A stretch of DNA of 64,000 nt from Bacillus rhizoplanae (GTDB taxonomy: Bacteria; Bacillota; Bacilli; Bacillales; Bacillaceae_G). The position numbers were made by a program, and so were the translations under genes. Below are positions 18,558 to 27,304 of the stretch, piece after piece. Location of the stretch: positions 186,001 through 250,000 of the forward strand of contig NZ_CAKJTI010000002.1 of the NCBI RefSeq assembly GCF_917563915.1, in the 5' to 3' direction. The notes beneath the pieces were generated by a model. The model searched no databases. It worked only from the letters and a program-made list of their open reading frames with translations, and was not told the origin of the DNA. Position 1 is the stretch's first letter; the number at the start of each line of letters is the position of its first letter.

Positions 18558-20310
18558 ATTTCGCTCAAGGCTTCTCTTTACGTTTATTTCTCTAATTGTT
18601 CTTATTTTTGTAGGGACAGGATTATTGCTTGAAAAAGTATTGGAAGGATTTTATGTTGATCGTTTCCATGAGAGATTAGAGAAAGAAACGCAGTACGTTG
18701 CTTCTGTTGTCGAAGCGGAAGGAATTGATAATGTTCTTAAGAAACCAAATGTATTTTTGAAATTTGAAGAGCAGTTTGGTGTATATGTAACGTTTGTAAA
18801 TGAACAAAAACAAATTCAATATGAGACTGTAAATCAACAGGCGGTATCACGTAAAGAAGTGATAGAAGAACTTCTTCCAGAAGCAAAAAAACAAACGCAT
18901 ACAGTTGTAATGAAGGAAACAAAGGATGAACACCCATATTACTATGCTATGTTTATCCAAGATGCACAGGGGAAGAAAGGGTATATCATTATTAATGCTT
19001 CTATTGAGTCCTTGAAAACTGTGCATCAAAAAACATGGGGCATAGTAATTCTTGGTTTTATCACTTCTTTATTTATTATTCTGTTTCTTGTTATGAGAAT
19101 TACAGGGCAGTATATTAGACCGATTGAGTCTGTTACAAAAGTAGCTATTGAACTGGCGAAAGGAAACTATAAAGCACGTGCTTATGAAAGTCATTCAGAT
19201 GAGACGGGAATGCTCAGCAAGGCAATCAACATTTTAGCGCGTAATTTACAAGAGATGACGTTAGAGCAAGAAATGCAGCAAGATCGGCTGCATACACTCA
19301 TTGAAAATATGGGAAGCGGTATGATTTTAATTGATAGCCGCGGTCATGTTAGTCTTGTCAATCGTTCTTATAAAGAGATTTTTCATGTAACAGATGAAGA
19401 GTATTTACACCGTTTATATTATGAAGCATTTACGCACAAAGAAATTGTCGAACTTGTGGAAGAAATTTTTATGACAGAGGTCAAAGTACGGAAGCAAATG
19501 TTGTTGCCCCTTGAAATTGAAAGAAAACACTTTGAAGTGTATGGTGCTCCAATTATTGGAACAAACCATGAATGGAAAGGGATTGTACTTGTCTTTCATG
19601 ATATTACGGAGCTTAAGAAACTTGAGCAAATGCGTAAAGATTTCTTGGCAAATGTGTCACATGAACTGAAAACGCCCATTACTTCTATTAAAGGATTTTC
19701 AGAAACATTGCTTGATGGAGCAATGGAAAATCAGCAATTTCTTGAGCATTTCTTACATATTATTTTGAAAGAAAGCGACCGAATGCAAATGTTAATTGAA
19801 GACTTACTAGATTTATCGAAAATTGAACAACAAGGATTTCGATTAAATATGGGAGTTGTCGACTTAAAAGGGTTATTAGAAGAAGTCGGTATCATATTAG
19901 AAAATAAAGCAAATGATAAAGACATTCGTTTACAGGTCGATGTAAATGAGCATATCTCTGTTGTAGGAGATGCAGAACGATTGAAACAAGTCTTTATTAA
20001 TTTAATGAATAACGCAATTTTATATACGCCAGCAGGCGGGACTGTTTCTGTTAGGCTTTCGTATGATAGTCAAAACGTATATATAAAGGTATCTGATACC
20101 GGGATTGGAATAGAAAAAGAAGAAATCCCTCGTATTTTTGAGCGTTTTTATCGCGTTGATAAAGCGCGCAGTCGTAATACAGGTGGCACGGGACTTGGAT
20201 TGTCTATTGTGAAACATTTAGTTGAAGCGCATCATGGGATGATTACTGTAGAAAGTGCAATTGGGGTTGGAACGACTTTTACTGTTACCCTTCAAAAGTA
20301 CAGTAAGTAG
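18550..20310 (+). CDS. phoR: Sensor histidine kinase PhoR
   Basis: Membrane sensor kinase for PhoP, 586 residues. Order: TM1 (~10-28), extracytoplasmic PDC-like domain (~30-155), TM2 (~160-180, IVILGFITSLFIILFLVMRI), HAMP linker, PAS domain (~255-365, LIENMGSGMILIDS), HisKA box with phospho-His in FLANVSHELKTPITS, and the ATPase N, G1, F and G2 boxes (LMNNAILYTP, VSDTGIGIEKEEI, RIFERFYRVD, GGTGLGLSIVKHLV). It overlaps phoP by 8 bp, indicating translational coupling. Confidence 0.94.
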   Translation: MNKFRSRLLFTFISLIVLIFVGTGLLLEKVLEGFYVDRFHERLEKETQYVASVVEAEGIDNVLKKPNVFLKFEEQFGVYVTFVNEQKQIQYETVNQQAVSRKEVIEELLPEAKKQTHTVVMKETKDEHPYYYAMFIQDAQGKKGYIIINASIESLKTVHQKTWGIVILGFITSLFIILFLVMRITGQYIRPIESVTKVAIELAKGNYKARAYESHSDETGMLSKAINILARNLQEMTLEQEMQQDRLHTLIENMGSGMILIDSRGHVSLVNRSYKEIFHVTDEEYLHRLYYEAFTHKEIVELVEEIFMTEVKVRKQMLLPLEIERKHFEVYGAPIIGTNHEWKGIVLVFHDITELKKLEQMRKDFLANVSHELKTPITSIKGFSETLLDGAMENQQFLEHFLHIILKESDRMQMLIEDLLDLSKIEQQGFRLNMGVVDLKGLLEEVGIILENKANDKDIRLQVDVNEHISVVGDAERLKQVFINLMNNAILYTPAGGTVSVRLSYDSQNVYIKVSDTGIGIEKEEIPRIFERFYRVDKARSRNTGGTGLGLSIVKHLVEAHHGMITVESAIGVGTTFTVTLQKYSK

Positions 20311-20318
20311 ATATTTAC

Positions 20319-20370
20319 ATTATATTAACAATAGCTTCACTTTATATTAATAAAGGTCTGTTAATATAAT
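20319..20370. other. Inverted repeat after phoR
   Basis: ATTATATTAACA (20320-20331) and TGTTAATATAAT (20358-20369) are perfect inverted repeats 26 bp apart in the 371-bp gap between phoR and polA. TTAACA hexamers resemble PhoP-box units, but spacing does not clearly fit tandem Pho boxes. Function unknown. Confidence 0.3.
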
Positions 20371-20404
20371 ACATGAAAACCCCTTCATCCAAGGAGTAGT
20401 TTTG

Positions 20405-20448
20405 GACGAGAATAAGGAGACTTATTCTCGTCACTTCCCTTTTTTTTA
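20405..20448 (+). terminator. Rho-independent terminator after phoR
   Basis: Perfect 12-bp stem GACGAGAATAAG / CTTATTCTCGTC with a GAGA loop, then a T-run at 20441-20448. Confidence 0.85.
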
Positions 20449-20570
20449 TGATATTTCTTCTTTTGAAATGTATTCATACGTGCTATGTTATACCGATATA
20501 TATGCTGTTGTATTTCAAGAGTAAGAAAGAATTCCACCTATATGATGCTGAATATAATATATGAAGAAAG

Positions 20571-20633
20571 CCGTTGTTTTTCTTCTCTCTTCTAGTCGTG
20601 GTAATATAGAGAGAAGAAAAACAACGGTTTTTT
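20571..20633 (+). terminator. Strong terminator or attenuator just before polA
   Basis: A 20-bp perfect stem (20571-20590 paired with 20608-20627) with a 17-nt loop, followed by TTTTTT. No gene lies between this and the phoR terminator, and polA begins only 48 bp downstream, so it either ends a short RNA transcribed from ~20500 or attenuates polA. The rest of the gap shows weak promoter-like boxes (TTGAAA at 20463, TGTTAT at 20486). Confidence 0.75.
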
Positions 20634-20681
20634 CTATGTATTGAGAAATCGTTTTAATTTTTTACGGGGAGGTTTTTCAAA

Positions 20682-23315
20682 TTGGAAAAGAAGGTCGTTT
20701 TAGTTGATGGAAATAATATTGCATATCGCGCTTTCTTTGCGTTGCCGCTTTTAAACAACGACAAAGGTATACATACAAATGCCATTTATGGTTTTACGAT
20801 GATGTTAATGAGAATTTTAGAAGAAGAAAAGCCAACGCATATGCTCGTTGCATTTGATGCGGGGAAAACAACGTTTCGTCATAAAACATTTAGTGAGTAT
20901 AAGGGTGGCCGTCAAAAAACACCGCCAGAACTATCAGAGCAATTTCCATTCATTCGTGAAATGTTAGATGCATTTCATGTGCCTCGTTACGAATTAGAGA
21001 ACTACGAAGCAGATGACATTATGGGCACATTGGCAAAAGAGGCGAGTGAGCAAGGAGTTTCAGTAAAAGTTATTTCCGGAGATAAAGATTTGCTTCAGCT
21101 CGTTTCGGACAATACCCGTGTTTGTATTCCGCGTAAAGGAATTACAGAAGTGGACGAGTATACAAAAGAAACGTTATTTGAAAAATATAGTTTATCTCCA
21201 AAGCAAATTATTGATATGAAAGGGCTGATGGGAGATCAATCAGATAATATCCCAGGTGTCCCAGGTGTCGGTGAGAAGACGGCAATTAAATTGTTAACAC
21301 AATTTGAAACAGTAGAAGCTGTATATGAAAACTTAGACAAAGTGAGCGGTAAGAAGTTAAAAGAAAAGCTTGAAGAAAATAAAGAGCAAGCATTGATGAG
21401 TAAAGAGCTAGCAACAATTATTACCGATGCACCAATTACGATTCAATTAGATGATATTGCTTATAACGGATATGACGATAGCGATATTATTCCAATGTTT
21501 GAGAACCTAGGGTTTCATTCTCTCCTAACTAAGTTAGGAGCACCCATTTCAGAAACACCTGCAGCTGAGCTAGATGATATCTCATTTGAAATCGTAGAAG
21601 AAATAACGGAAGAAATGTTGCAGCAAGATAGCGCGCTTATTGTAGAAGTGCAAGAAGACAATTATCACGGAGCAAATATTCAAGGATTTGGTATTCAAAA
21701 TGAAAATGGATGTTACTTTGTTCCGACTGATATCGCTCTTCAATCACAATCGTTTACGAATTGGTTAGCGAATCCAGAGATGAAGAAGTATTCATTTGAC
21801 GCTAAGCGTGCAATTGTTGCGTTAAAATGGAAAGGCTATGAAATAAAGGGAATTGATTTTGATTTATTAATTGCAGCTTACTTACTTGATCCAGCAGAAA
21901 CGGATAAAGATTTTCGTGCCGTTGCGAAAATGAAAGAAACGCATGCTGTGCAATCAGATGAAGAGGTATACGGAAAAGGTGCAAAACGAGCTGTACCAGA
22001 GCAGACAGTTGTAGCAGAACACGTAGCGCGAAAAGTGCATGTGTTATACGATGTACAGCAATCATTTGCTGAAGAACTGAAAAAGAATGAGCAGTATGAA
22101 TTATTTACAGAGCTGGAAATGCCGCTTTGCCGCGTATTAGCTGAAATGGAATGTAAAGGTGTTGCAGTTGATACAAATCGTCTCCGCAATATGGGGGATG
22201 AATTGGCTGCGCAGCTTAAGAAAATGGAAGAAGAAATTTACGAGCTTGCAGGAACGGAATTCAATATTAATTCACCGAAACAACTTGGTGTGATCTTGTT
22301 TGAAAACTTAAACTTACCGGTTATAAAAAAGACAAAAACAGGTTATTCTACATCGGCTGATGTGCTTGAAAAATTAATGGAGCATCATGAAATTATTCCG
22401 AAAATCTTACACTATCGTCAGCTGGGAAAATTAAATTCTACGTATATTGAAGGTTTGCTGAAAGTTGTTTATACAGATTCGTCTAAAATTCATACACGTT
22501 TTAATCAGGTATTAACACAAACGGGGCGTTTAAGTTCAACAGATCCAAACTTACAAAACATTCCGATTCGTTTAGAAGAAGGAAGAAAAATACGTCAAGC
22601 GTTTATTCCATCAGAAAAAGATTGGATCATGTTTGCTGCGGATTATTCTCAAATTGAATTACGTGTATTAGCCCATATTTCAAAAGATAATGGCTTGATT
22701 GAAGCATTCCAACATGATATGGATATTCATACAAAAACAGCGATGGATGTATTTGGAGTTGAAAAAGAGGGCGTAACCTCTAATATGAGACGACAAGCGA
22801 AAGCTGTGAACTTCGGAATTGTATACGGAATTAGTGATTATGGTTTATCTCAAAACCTTGGCATTACAAGAAAAGCAGCAGCTGATTTCATTCAAAAGTA
22901 TTTTGAAAGTTTTCCAGGAGTAAAGGAATATATGGATGATATTGTGCAAGAGGCGAAGCAAAAAGGCTATGTATCTACATTGCTGAATCGCCGCCGTTAC
23001 ATCCCAGAAATTACGAGCCGCAATTTTAATCTGCGCGGCTTTGCAGAGCGCACGGCAATGAATACACCTATTCAAGGAAGTGCTGCCGATATTATTAAAA
23101 AAGCAATGATTATTATGGCGGATCGACTAGAAGAAGAAGGATTACAAGCTCGTCTTCTTCTGCAAGTGCACGATGAACTTATTTTTGAAGTGCCTCAAGA
23201 GGAAGTAGAAAAGCTAGAGAAACTTGTACCTGAAGTAATGGAGCACGCGATTGAGCTTTCTGTTCCATTAAAGGTTGATTATTCGTACGGTCCAACATGG
23301 TACGATGCAAAATGA
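20682..23315 (+). CDS. polA: DNA polymerase I
   Basis: Repair and Okazaki-fragment polymerase, 877 residues, TTG start at 20682 with GGGGAGG 9 nt upstream. N-terminal 5'-3' nuclease domain (~1-290): VDGNNIAYRAFFA, ENYEADDIMGTLA, GDKDLLQL and DQSDNIPGVPGVGEKTA. The middle domain (~310-470) has the 3'-5' exonuclease fold but lacks the catalytic acidic residues, as in other Bacillus Pol I. Polymerase motifs: A (MFAADYSQIELRVLAH), B (RRQAKAVNFGIVYG) and C (LLQVHDELIFE). mutM follows 12 bp later, so the two repair genes are probably one unit. Confidence 0.97.
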   Translation: MEKKVVLVDGNNIAYRAFFALPLLNNDKGIHTNAIYGFTMMLMRILEEEKPTHMLVAFDAGKTTFRHKTFSEYKGGRQKTPPELSEQFPFIREMLDAFHVPRYELENYEADDIMGTLAKEASEQGVSVKVISGDKDLLQLVSDNTRVCIPRKGITEVDEYTKETLFEKYSLSPKQIIDMKGLMGDQSDNIPGVPGVGEKTAIKLLTQFETVEAVYENLDKVSGKKLKEKLEENKEQALMSKELATIITDAPITIQLDDIAYNGYDDSDIIPMFENLGFHSLLTKLGAPISETPAAELDDISFEIVEEITEEMLQQDSALIVEVQEDNYHGANIQGFGIQNENGCYFVPTDIALQSQSFTNWLANPEMKKYSFDAKRAIVALKWKGYEIKGIDFDLLIAAYLLDPAETDKDFRAVAKMKETHAVQSDEEVYGKGAKRAVPEQTVVAEHVARKVHVLYDVQQSFAEELKKNEQYELFTELEMPLCRVLAEMECKGVAVDTNRLRNMGDELAAQLKKMEEEIYELAGTEFNINSPKQLGVILFENLNLPVIKKTKTGYSTSADVLEKLMEHHEIIPKILHYRQLGKLNSTYIEGLLKVVYTDSSKIHTRFNQVLTQTGRLSSTDPNLQNIPIRLEEGRKIRQAFIPSEKDWIMFAADYSQIELRVLAHISKDNGLIEAFQHDMDIHTKTAMDVFGVEKEGVTSNMRRQAKAVNFGIVYGISDYGLSQNLGITRKAAADFIQKYFESFPGVKEYMDDIVQEAKQKGYVSTLLNRRRYIPEITSRNFNLRGFAERTAMNTPIQGSAADIIKKAMIIMADRLEEEGLQARLLLQVHDELIFEVPQEEVEKLEKLVPEVMEHAIELSVPLKVDYSYGPTWYDAK

Positions 23316-23327
23316 GGAAGTGATAGT

Positions 23328-24158
23328 ATGCCAGAATTACCAGAGGTTGAAAATGTAAGGCGAACGTTAGAGAAACTCGTCAGAGGAAAGACGATTGAAG
23401 AAGTTATTGTAACATACCCAAATTTAGTGAAAGAACCAGATGACGCCGAACTTTTCAAAGAGATGCTGCGCGGAGAAATGATTGAAGAAGTCGGACGTCG
23501 CGGTAAGTTTCTTCTCATATATGTAACCCGTTACGTCATTGTTTCTCATTTGCGAATGGAAGGGAAATATATGCTGCACGAAGCAGATGATCCGGTTGAT
23601 AAACATACACATGTCCGTTTTCGTTTTACAGACGGTACGGAACTTCGTTATAAAGATGTACGTAAATTCGGTACGATGCATCTTTTCGAAAAAGGATCGG
23701 AGCTTACAGTCATGCCGCTTGCAGATTTAGGGCCAGAGCCTTTTTCGGGTGAATTAACACCAGCGTATTTACGAGAAAGAATGCAAAAAACCGCTCGTAA
23801 AGTAAAAGTTGTTTTGTTAGATCAACGCATTGTAGTTGGTCTTGGCAATATATATGTAGATGAAGTATTATTCCGTTCACGTATTCATCCAGAGCGAGAA
23901 GCGTCTTCTTTAACGAATGAGGAATTTGAAACGTTGTATAAAGAAATTGTTGCAACATTAACAGAAGCGGTAGAGCGTGGTGGAAGTACAATTCGTACGT
24001 ATGTGAATTCGCAAGGACAAATTGGTTCATTTCAAGAACGACTTTACGTATATGGAAGAAAAGGTGAACCATGTGTAACATGCGGCACTGCGCTTGAAAA
24101 AACAGTTGTTGGCGGACGCGGTACACATTATTGCCCTGTTTGTCAGTTGAAAAGTTAA
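23328..24158 (+). CDS. mutM: Formamidopyrimidine-DNA glycosylase
   Basis: Base-excision glycosylase/AP lyase that removes 8-oxoguanine and related lesions. It has 276 residues. The catalytic N-terminal proline is in M-PELPEVENVRRTL; RGKFLLI carries the conserved Lys; the H2TH region includes VGLGNIYVDEVLFRSRIHPE; the C-terminal zinc finger is CVTCGT...CPVCQ. GAGGAAGTGATAGT precedes ATG 23328. Lies 12 bp downstream of polA. Confidence 0.97.
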   Translation: MPELPEVENVRRTLEKLVRGKTIEEVIVTYPNLVKEPDDAELFKEMLRGEMIEEVGRRGKFLLIYVTRYVIVSHLRMEGKYMLHEADDPVDKHTHVRFRFTDGTELRYKDVRKFGTMHLFEKGSELTVMPLADLGPEPFSGELTPAYLRERMQKTARKVKVVLLDQRIVVGLGNIYVDEVLFRSRIHPEREASSLTNEEFETLYKEIVATLTEAVERGGSTIRTYVNSQGQIGSFQERLYVYGRKGEPCVTCGTALEKTVVGGRGTHYCPVCQLKS

Positions 24159-24280
24159 ACAAACAAAACATCAGGAAAAATATTTATTGATGACAGCATC
24201 ATTTTATTTTTTGTAATAACATCGGATAGGCTTCTGTCATATATATACAACAAAGCTATGTATAGGGAAGGAGCTTATCG

Positions 24281-24913
24281 ATGTATCATTATTTCTCTCT
24301 TATTTTATTAGCTTTTACGCTAAGTTTAGATAGCTGCAGTGTGGGGCTTACATATGGGCTCCGCAACGTCCGAATTCCATTGAAATCTATTATTGTAATC
24401 GGGATTTGTTCAGCTGTTGTGATGATATTATCAATGGGAATCGGGCATATGATTGCACAAGTTTTTTCGCCGGTGCTTGCGACAAGAATTGGAGGATTGG
24501 TTCTCGTAGCAATCGGTGCGTGGGTGTTGTATCAATTTTTCCAAAGTAATAAAAAAGAGGAAGCACCGCAAGAAGAAAAAGTATGGAACTTAGAAATTGC
24601 TTCTCTCGGCCTTGTCATTCAAATTTTGCGAAAACCGACTGTTGCTGATTTTGATAAATCTGGGACAATTTCGGGGGTGGAAGCACTTCTTCTTGGTATG
24701 GCGCTTTCATTAGATTCGTTTGGAGCGGGTATTGGGGCGTCTTTACTTGGATATTCCCCATTTACGATGGCGGGATTAGTTGCGGTAATGAGTTCGTTAT
24801 TTTTATTTATTGGAATGAAAGCGGGAACGATATTATCAAATATGCGATGGCTACAAAAGCTTACGTTTTTGCCGGGTATATTACTTATTATTATTGGAAT
24901 TTGGAAAATGTAA
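24281..24913 (+). CDS. ytaF: Sporulation membrane protein YtaF (MntP-like)
   Basis: A 210-residue membrane protein with two halves of three helices, the MntP/YtaF fold. The duplicated hallmark LAFTLSLDSCSVGLTYG (N-half) and GMALSLDSFGAGIGASLLG (C-half) is typical: related proteins export divalent cations. B. subtilis YtaF is a sporulation-linked protein, and the linker contains FDKSGTISG, which is EF-hand-like. AGGGAAGGAGC precedes ATG 24281. Transported ion unknown. Confidence 0.88.
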   Translation: MYHYFSLILLAFTLSLDSCSVGLTYGLRNVRIPLKSIIVIGICSAVVMILSMGIGHMIAQVFSPVLATRIGGLVLVAIGAWVLYQFFQSNKKEEAPQEEKVWNLEIASLGLVIQILRKPTVADFDKSGTISGVEALLLGMALSLDSFGAGIGASLLGYSPFTMAGLVAVMSSLFLFIGMKAGTILSNMRWLQKLTFLPGILLIIIGIWKM

Positions 24914-24914
24914 G

Positions 24915-24950
24915 AGGAGACGTGAACCGATGTTTCACGTCTCTATTTTT
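24915..24950 (+). terminator. Rho-independent terminator after ytaF
   Basis: GAGACGTGAA / TTCACGTCTC stem followed by ATTTTT. Confidence 0.85.
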
Positions 24951-24962
24951 AAAGGATACGAA

Positions 24963-25119
24963 TTTATCCCGCTATTCGCGGGCAGTAAGCCCCCCACCGC
25001 AAGATGCAGAGAGAAGCGAGGAAGCTAGGTGGGGGATAACTGCTGGCATGTGCCCGATTGGACGGGCTCTCCAGCAGTGGGAGATGAAGAGAACCCCACT
25101 GCTGGAAGTTTCACTTTAT
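24963..25119 (+). repeat. bcr1 repeat, full length
   Basis: 157-bp bcr1 flanked by TTTAT on both sides (24963-24967, 25115-25119). The usual stem (CCCCCCACC / GGTGGGGG) and the second hairpin around AGCAGTGGG / CCCACTGCT are intact; here the loop sequence reads GACGGGCTCTCCAGCAGTGG in place of the more common CAACTAACCATCAGTGG. Confidence 0.92.
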
Positions 25120-25195
25120 AAAAGTTGAAGATGTTTAGCTTCAGCGCTTGTTTTGCTAAACAGGATGCTTAAGCTTTTCTTAAGGGGGAATTTTG

Positions 25196-25798
25196 ATGAC
25201 AGTTGTAATTGGATTAACAGGCGGCATTGCAAGTGGAAAAAGTACAGTATCACAAATGTTTCAAGGTTTTCATGTTCCAGTTATTGATGCAGATATTATT
25301 GCGAGGGAAGTTGTAGAACCAGGGAAGGAAGCATATAACGAAATTGTAACAGCATTTGGGAAAGAAGTGCTGGGGGAAAACGGAGAATTAGATCGTCCGA
25401 AGCTTGGTAGCATCGTATTTCATAATGAAGAAAAACGTTTGCTATTAAACGGCATTGTTCACCCTGCTGTACGAAAAGAAATGAATGCACAAAAGGATAT
25501 GTACATAAGAGAAAAAGCGCAAGCGGTTGTGCTCGATATTCCACTTTTATTTGAGAGTAAATTAACAGGTCTAGTAGATAAAATTTTGCTCGTTTATGTT
25601 GATAGCGAGACGCAGCTTACAAGATTAATGGAGCGCAACAATTTTAAAGAAGAAGAGGCAAAGGCCCGTATTGCTTCGCAAATGCCGCTAGAAGATAAAA
25701 TCACATTAGCGGATGAAGTGATTAATAATAATGGCACAATGGAAGAGACGAAAGCCCAATTAAGTCGCATTTTAAAAGAATGGAACATTATTAAATAA
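25196..25798 (+). CDS. coaE: Dephospho-CoA kinase
   Basis: Last step of coenzyme A synthesis: phosphorylates the 3'-hydroxyl of dephospho-CoA. It has 200 residues from ATG 25196 (an in-frame TTG lies one codon earlier); TAAGGGGGA is 7 nt upstream. P-loop IGLTGGIASGKSTVS, DADIIAREVVEPG for substrate binding, the LID-like region VLDIPLLFES and RLMERNNFKEEEAKARI. Follows a bcr1 element and precedes gapB, as in related genomes. Confidence 0.95.
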   Translation: MTVVIGLTGGIASGKSTVSQMFQGFHVPVIDADIIAREVVEPGKEAYNEIVTAFGKEVLGENGELDRPKLGSIVFHNEEKRLLLNGIVHPAVRKEMNAQKDMYIREKAQAVVLDIPLLFESKLTGLVDKILLVYVDSETQLTRLMERNNFKEEEAKARIASQMPLEDKITLADEVINNNGTMEETKAQLSRILKEWNIIK

Positions 25799-25826
25799 AA
25801 AAATTTAAAAATGATGAAATTGTTTA

Positions 25827-25854
25827 GTGACATATCTTCTTTTTGTGTTATACT
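25827..25854 (+). promoter_or_regulatory. Putative gapB promoter
   Basis: GTGACA (25827-25832), 16-bp spacer, TATACT (25849-25854). The -10 box lies inside the left arm of the inverted repeat at 25847-25884. Confidence 0.55.
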
Positions 25855-25884
25855 ATTATTGGGATTGGAGATAAATAGTATAAC
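25847..25884. promoter_or_regulatory. Inverted repeat operator over gapB promoter
   Basis: GTTATACTATT (25847-25857) and AATAGTATAAC (25874-25884) are perfect 11-bp inverted repeats, 27 bp centre to centre. They cover the -10 box and the initially transcribed region. B. subtilis gapB is repressed by CcpN in the presence of glucose; this repeat is a candidate site for the same kind of repressor. Confidence 0.55.
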
Positions 25885-25907
25885 GCAATCAAGGGGGATA
25901 ACATATT

Positions 25908-26936
25908 ATGATTCGTGTGGCAATTAATGGTTTTGGACGTATTGGGAGAATGGTGTTTCGCCAAGCTATAAAAGAAAGCGCATTCGAAATTGTAGCGATT
26001 AATGCGAGCTACCCATCTGAAACGTTAGCACATTTAATTAAATATGATACAGTTCACGGTAAATTTGATGGTACAGTAGAAGCGTTTGAAGATCATTTAT
26101 TAGTAGATGGCAAAATGATTCGCCTTTTAAACAACCGCGATCCAAGAGAATTGCCTTGGAAAGAAATGGGAGTAGACGTTGTAATTGAAGCAACGGGTAA
26201 GTTTAACTCCAAGGAAGGCGCAAGTCTTCACGTAGAAGCTGGTGCGAAAAATGTTATTTTAACTGCACCAGGAAAAAATGAAGATGTAACAGTTGTTGTT
26301 GGTGTAAACGATGAACAACTTGATATTACAAAACATATCGTTATTTCAAATGCATCTTGTACAACAAACTGTTTAGCACCTGTTGTAAAGGTGTTAGATG
26401 AGCAGTTTGGAATTGAAAACGGTTTAATGACAACAGTTCATGCTTATACAAATGATCAAAAAAATATTGATAATCCACATAAAGATTTACGCAGAGCGCG
26501 TGCATGTGGTCAATCTATCATTCCAACAACGACAGGTGCTGCGAAAGCGTTAGCAAAAGTTCTTCCACATCTAAACGGAAAACTTCATGGTATGGCACTT
26601 CGCGTTCCAACACCAAATGTGTCTCTTGTTGACTTAGTTGTGGATGTAAAGCGCGATGTAACAGTGGAAGAAATTAATGAAGCGTTCATGACAGCAGCTA
26701 ACGGTGCGTTAAAAGGAATTGTAGCATTTAGTGATGAGCCTCTTGTTTCTATAGATTTTAATACAAATACACATTCCGCAATCGTTGATGGTTTATCTAC
26801 AATGGTAATGGGTGAGCGCAAAGTGAAAGTACTTGCTTGGTACGATAACGAATGGGGTTATTCTCGTCGTGTTGTAGATCTTGTAAAGCTTGTTGTAGAT
26901 CAATTTGCGAAACAAGAAAACGTACAACATATTTAA
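25908..26936 (+). CDS. gapB: Glyceraldehyde-3-phosphate dehydrogenase, gluconeogenic type
   Basis: 342-residue GAPDH. Position after coaE and before speD corresponds to B. subtilis gapB, the NADP-preferring enzyme used in gluconeogenesis. Motifs: AINGFGRIGRMVFRQA, catalytic Cys in SNASCTTNCLAP, catalytic His in TTVHAYTNDQ, GAAKALAKVLPHLNGKLHG and WYDNEWGYSRRVVD. ATG 25908 follows AAGGGGGA. Instead of the Asp that fixes NAD specificity after the Rossmann strand the sequence reads AINASYP, fitting NADP use. Confidence 0.93.
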   Translation: MIRVAINGFGRIGRMVFRQAIKESAFEIVAINASYPSETLAHLIKYDTVHGKFDGTVEAFEDHLLVDGKMIRLLNNRDPRELPWKEMGVDVVIEATGKFNSKEGASLHVEAGAKNVILTAPGKNEDVTVVVGVNDEQLDITKHIVISNASCTTNCLAPVVKVLDEQFGIENGLMTTVHAYTNDQKNIDNPHKDLRRARACGQSIIPTTTGAAKALAKVLPHLNGKLHGMALRVPTPNVSLVDLVVDVKRDVTVEEINEAFMTAANGALKGIVAFSDEPLVSIDFNTNTHSAIVDGLSTMVMGERKVKVLAWYDNEWGYSRRVVDLVKLVVDQFAKQENVQHI

Positions 26937-26942
26937 TAGATG

Positions 26943-26981
26943 AGAAAAGGGCAAGCGTTAGCTAGCCTTTTTCTTTTTTTT
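26943..26981 (+). terminator. Rho-independent terminator after gapB
   Basis: AAAAGGGC...GCTAGCCTTTTT hairpin followed by long T-run. The following ~140 bp up to the speD promoter is AT-rich and shows no gene. Confidence 0.75.
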
Positions 26982-27120
26982 TATGAAAGGAAAAGAATAC
27001 ATATGCTTTTTCTTTGTAAATCGCCTAAAAGAGCTATAATTACTGTGATTTGGAATCTTTTCTTTTTTTTTCAGAGAAAAGTAAAAGAGAAAGTGTCATC
27101 GAAAAAATAAAAAACTGTTG

Positions 27121-27149
27121 TTGCAAAATGAAAATAAACAAAGTATACT
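27121..27149 (+). promoter_or_regulatory. Sigma-A promoter of speD
   Basis: TTGCAA (27121-27126) and TATACT (27144-27149) with exactly 17 bp spacing. Predicted start near 27156, leaving a ~150-nt leader before speD. Confidence 0.65.
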
Positions 27150-27155
27150 AACATT

Positions 27156-27304
27156 CGTAAACTTAAGAGCTGAGGTGGTAGTCACTACTTAAAGGGTTAG
27201 GACCTCTCTGGACTAACTTTCCCCCGTGGTAGTGGAGCAAACCAAATTGCAAATTAGTTTTCAATTCGAACAGTTAGATTAAATTTACAAGGGGGAACTG
27301 TAGA
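27156..27304 (+). promoter_or_regulatory. Structured 5' leader of speD (candidate cis-regulatory RNA)
   Basis: The leader folds readily: CACTAC (27184-27189) pairs with GTAGTG, enclosing a stem in which GTTAG pairs with CTAAC around GACCTCTCTGGA, and a later segment repeats CAAATT/AATT motifs before the ribosome site AAGGGGGAA. Its length, GC-rich core and position before a polyamine-synthesis gene suggest a riboswitch or protein-binding leader. I cannot assign it to a named class. Confidence 0.5.
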
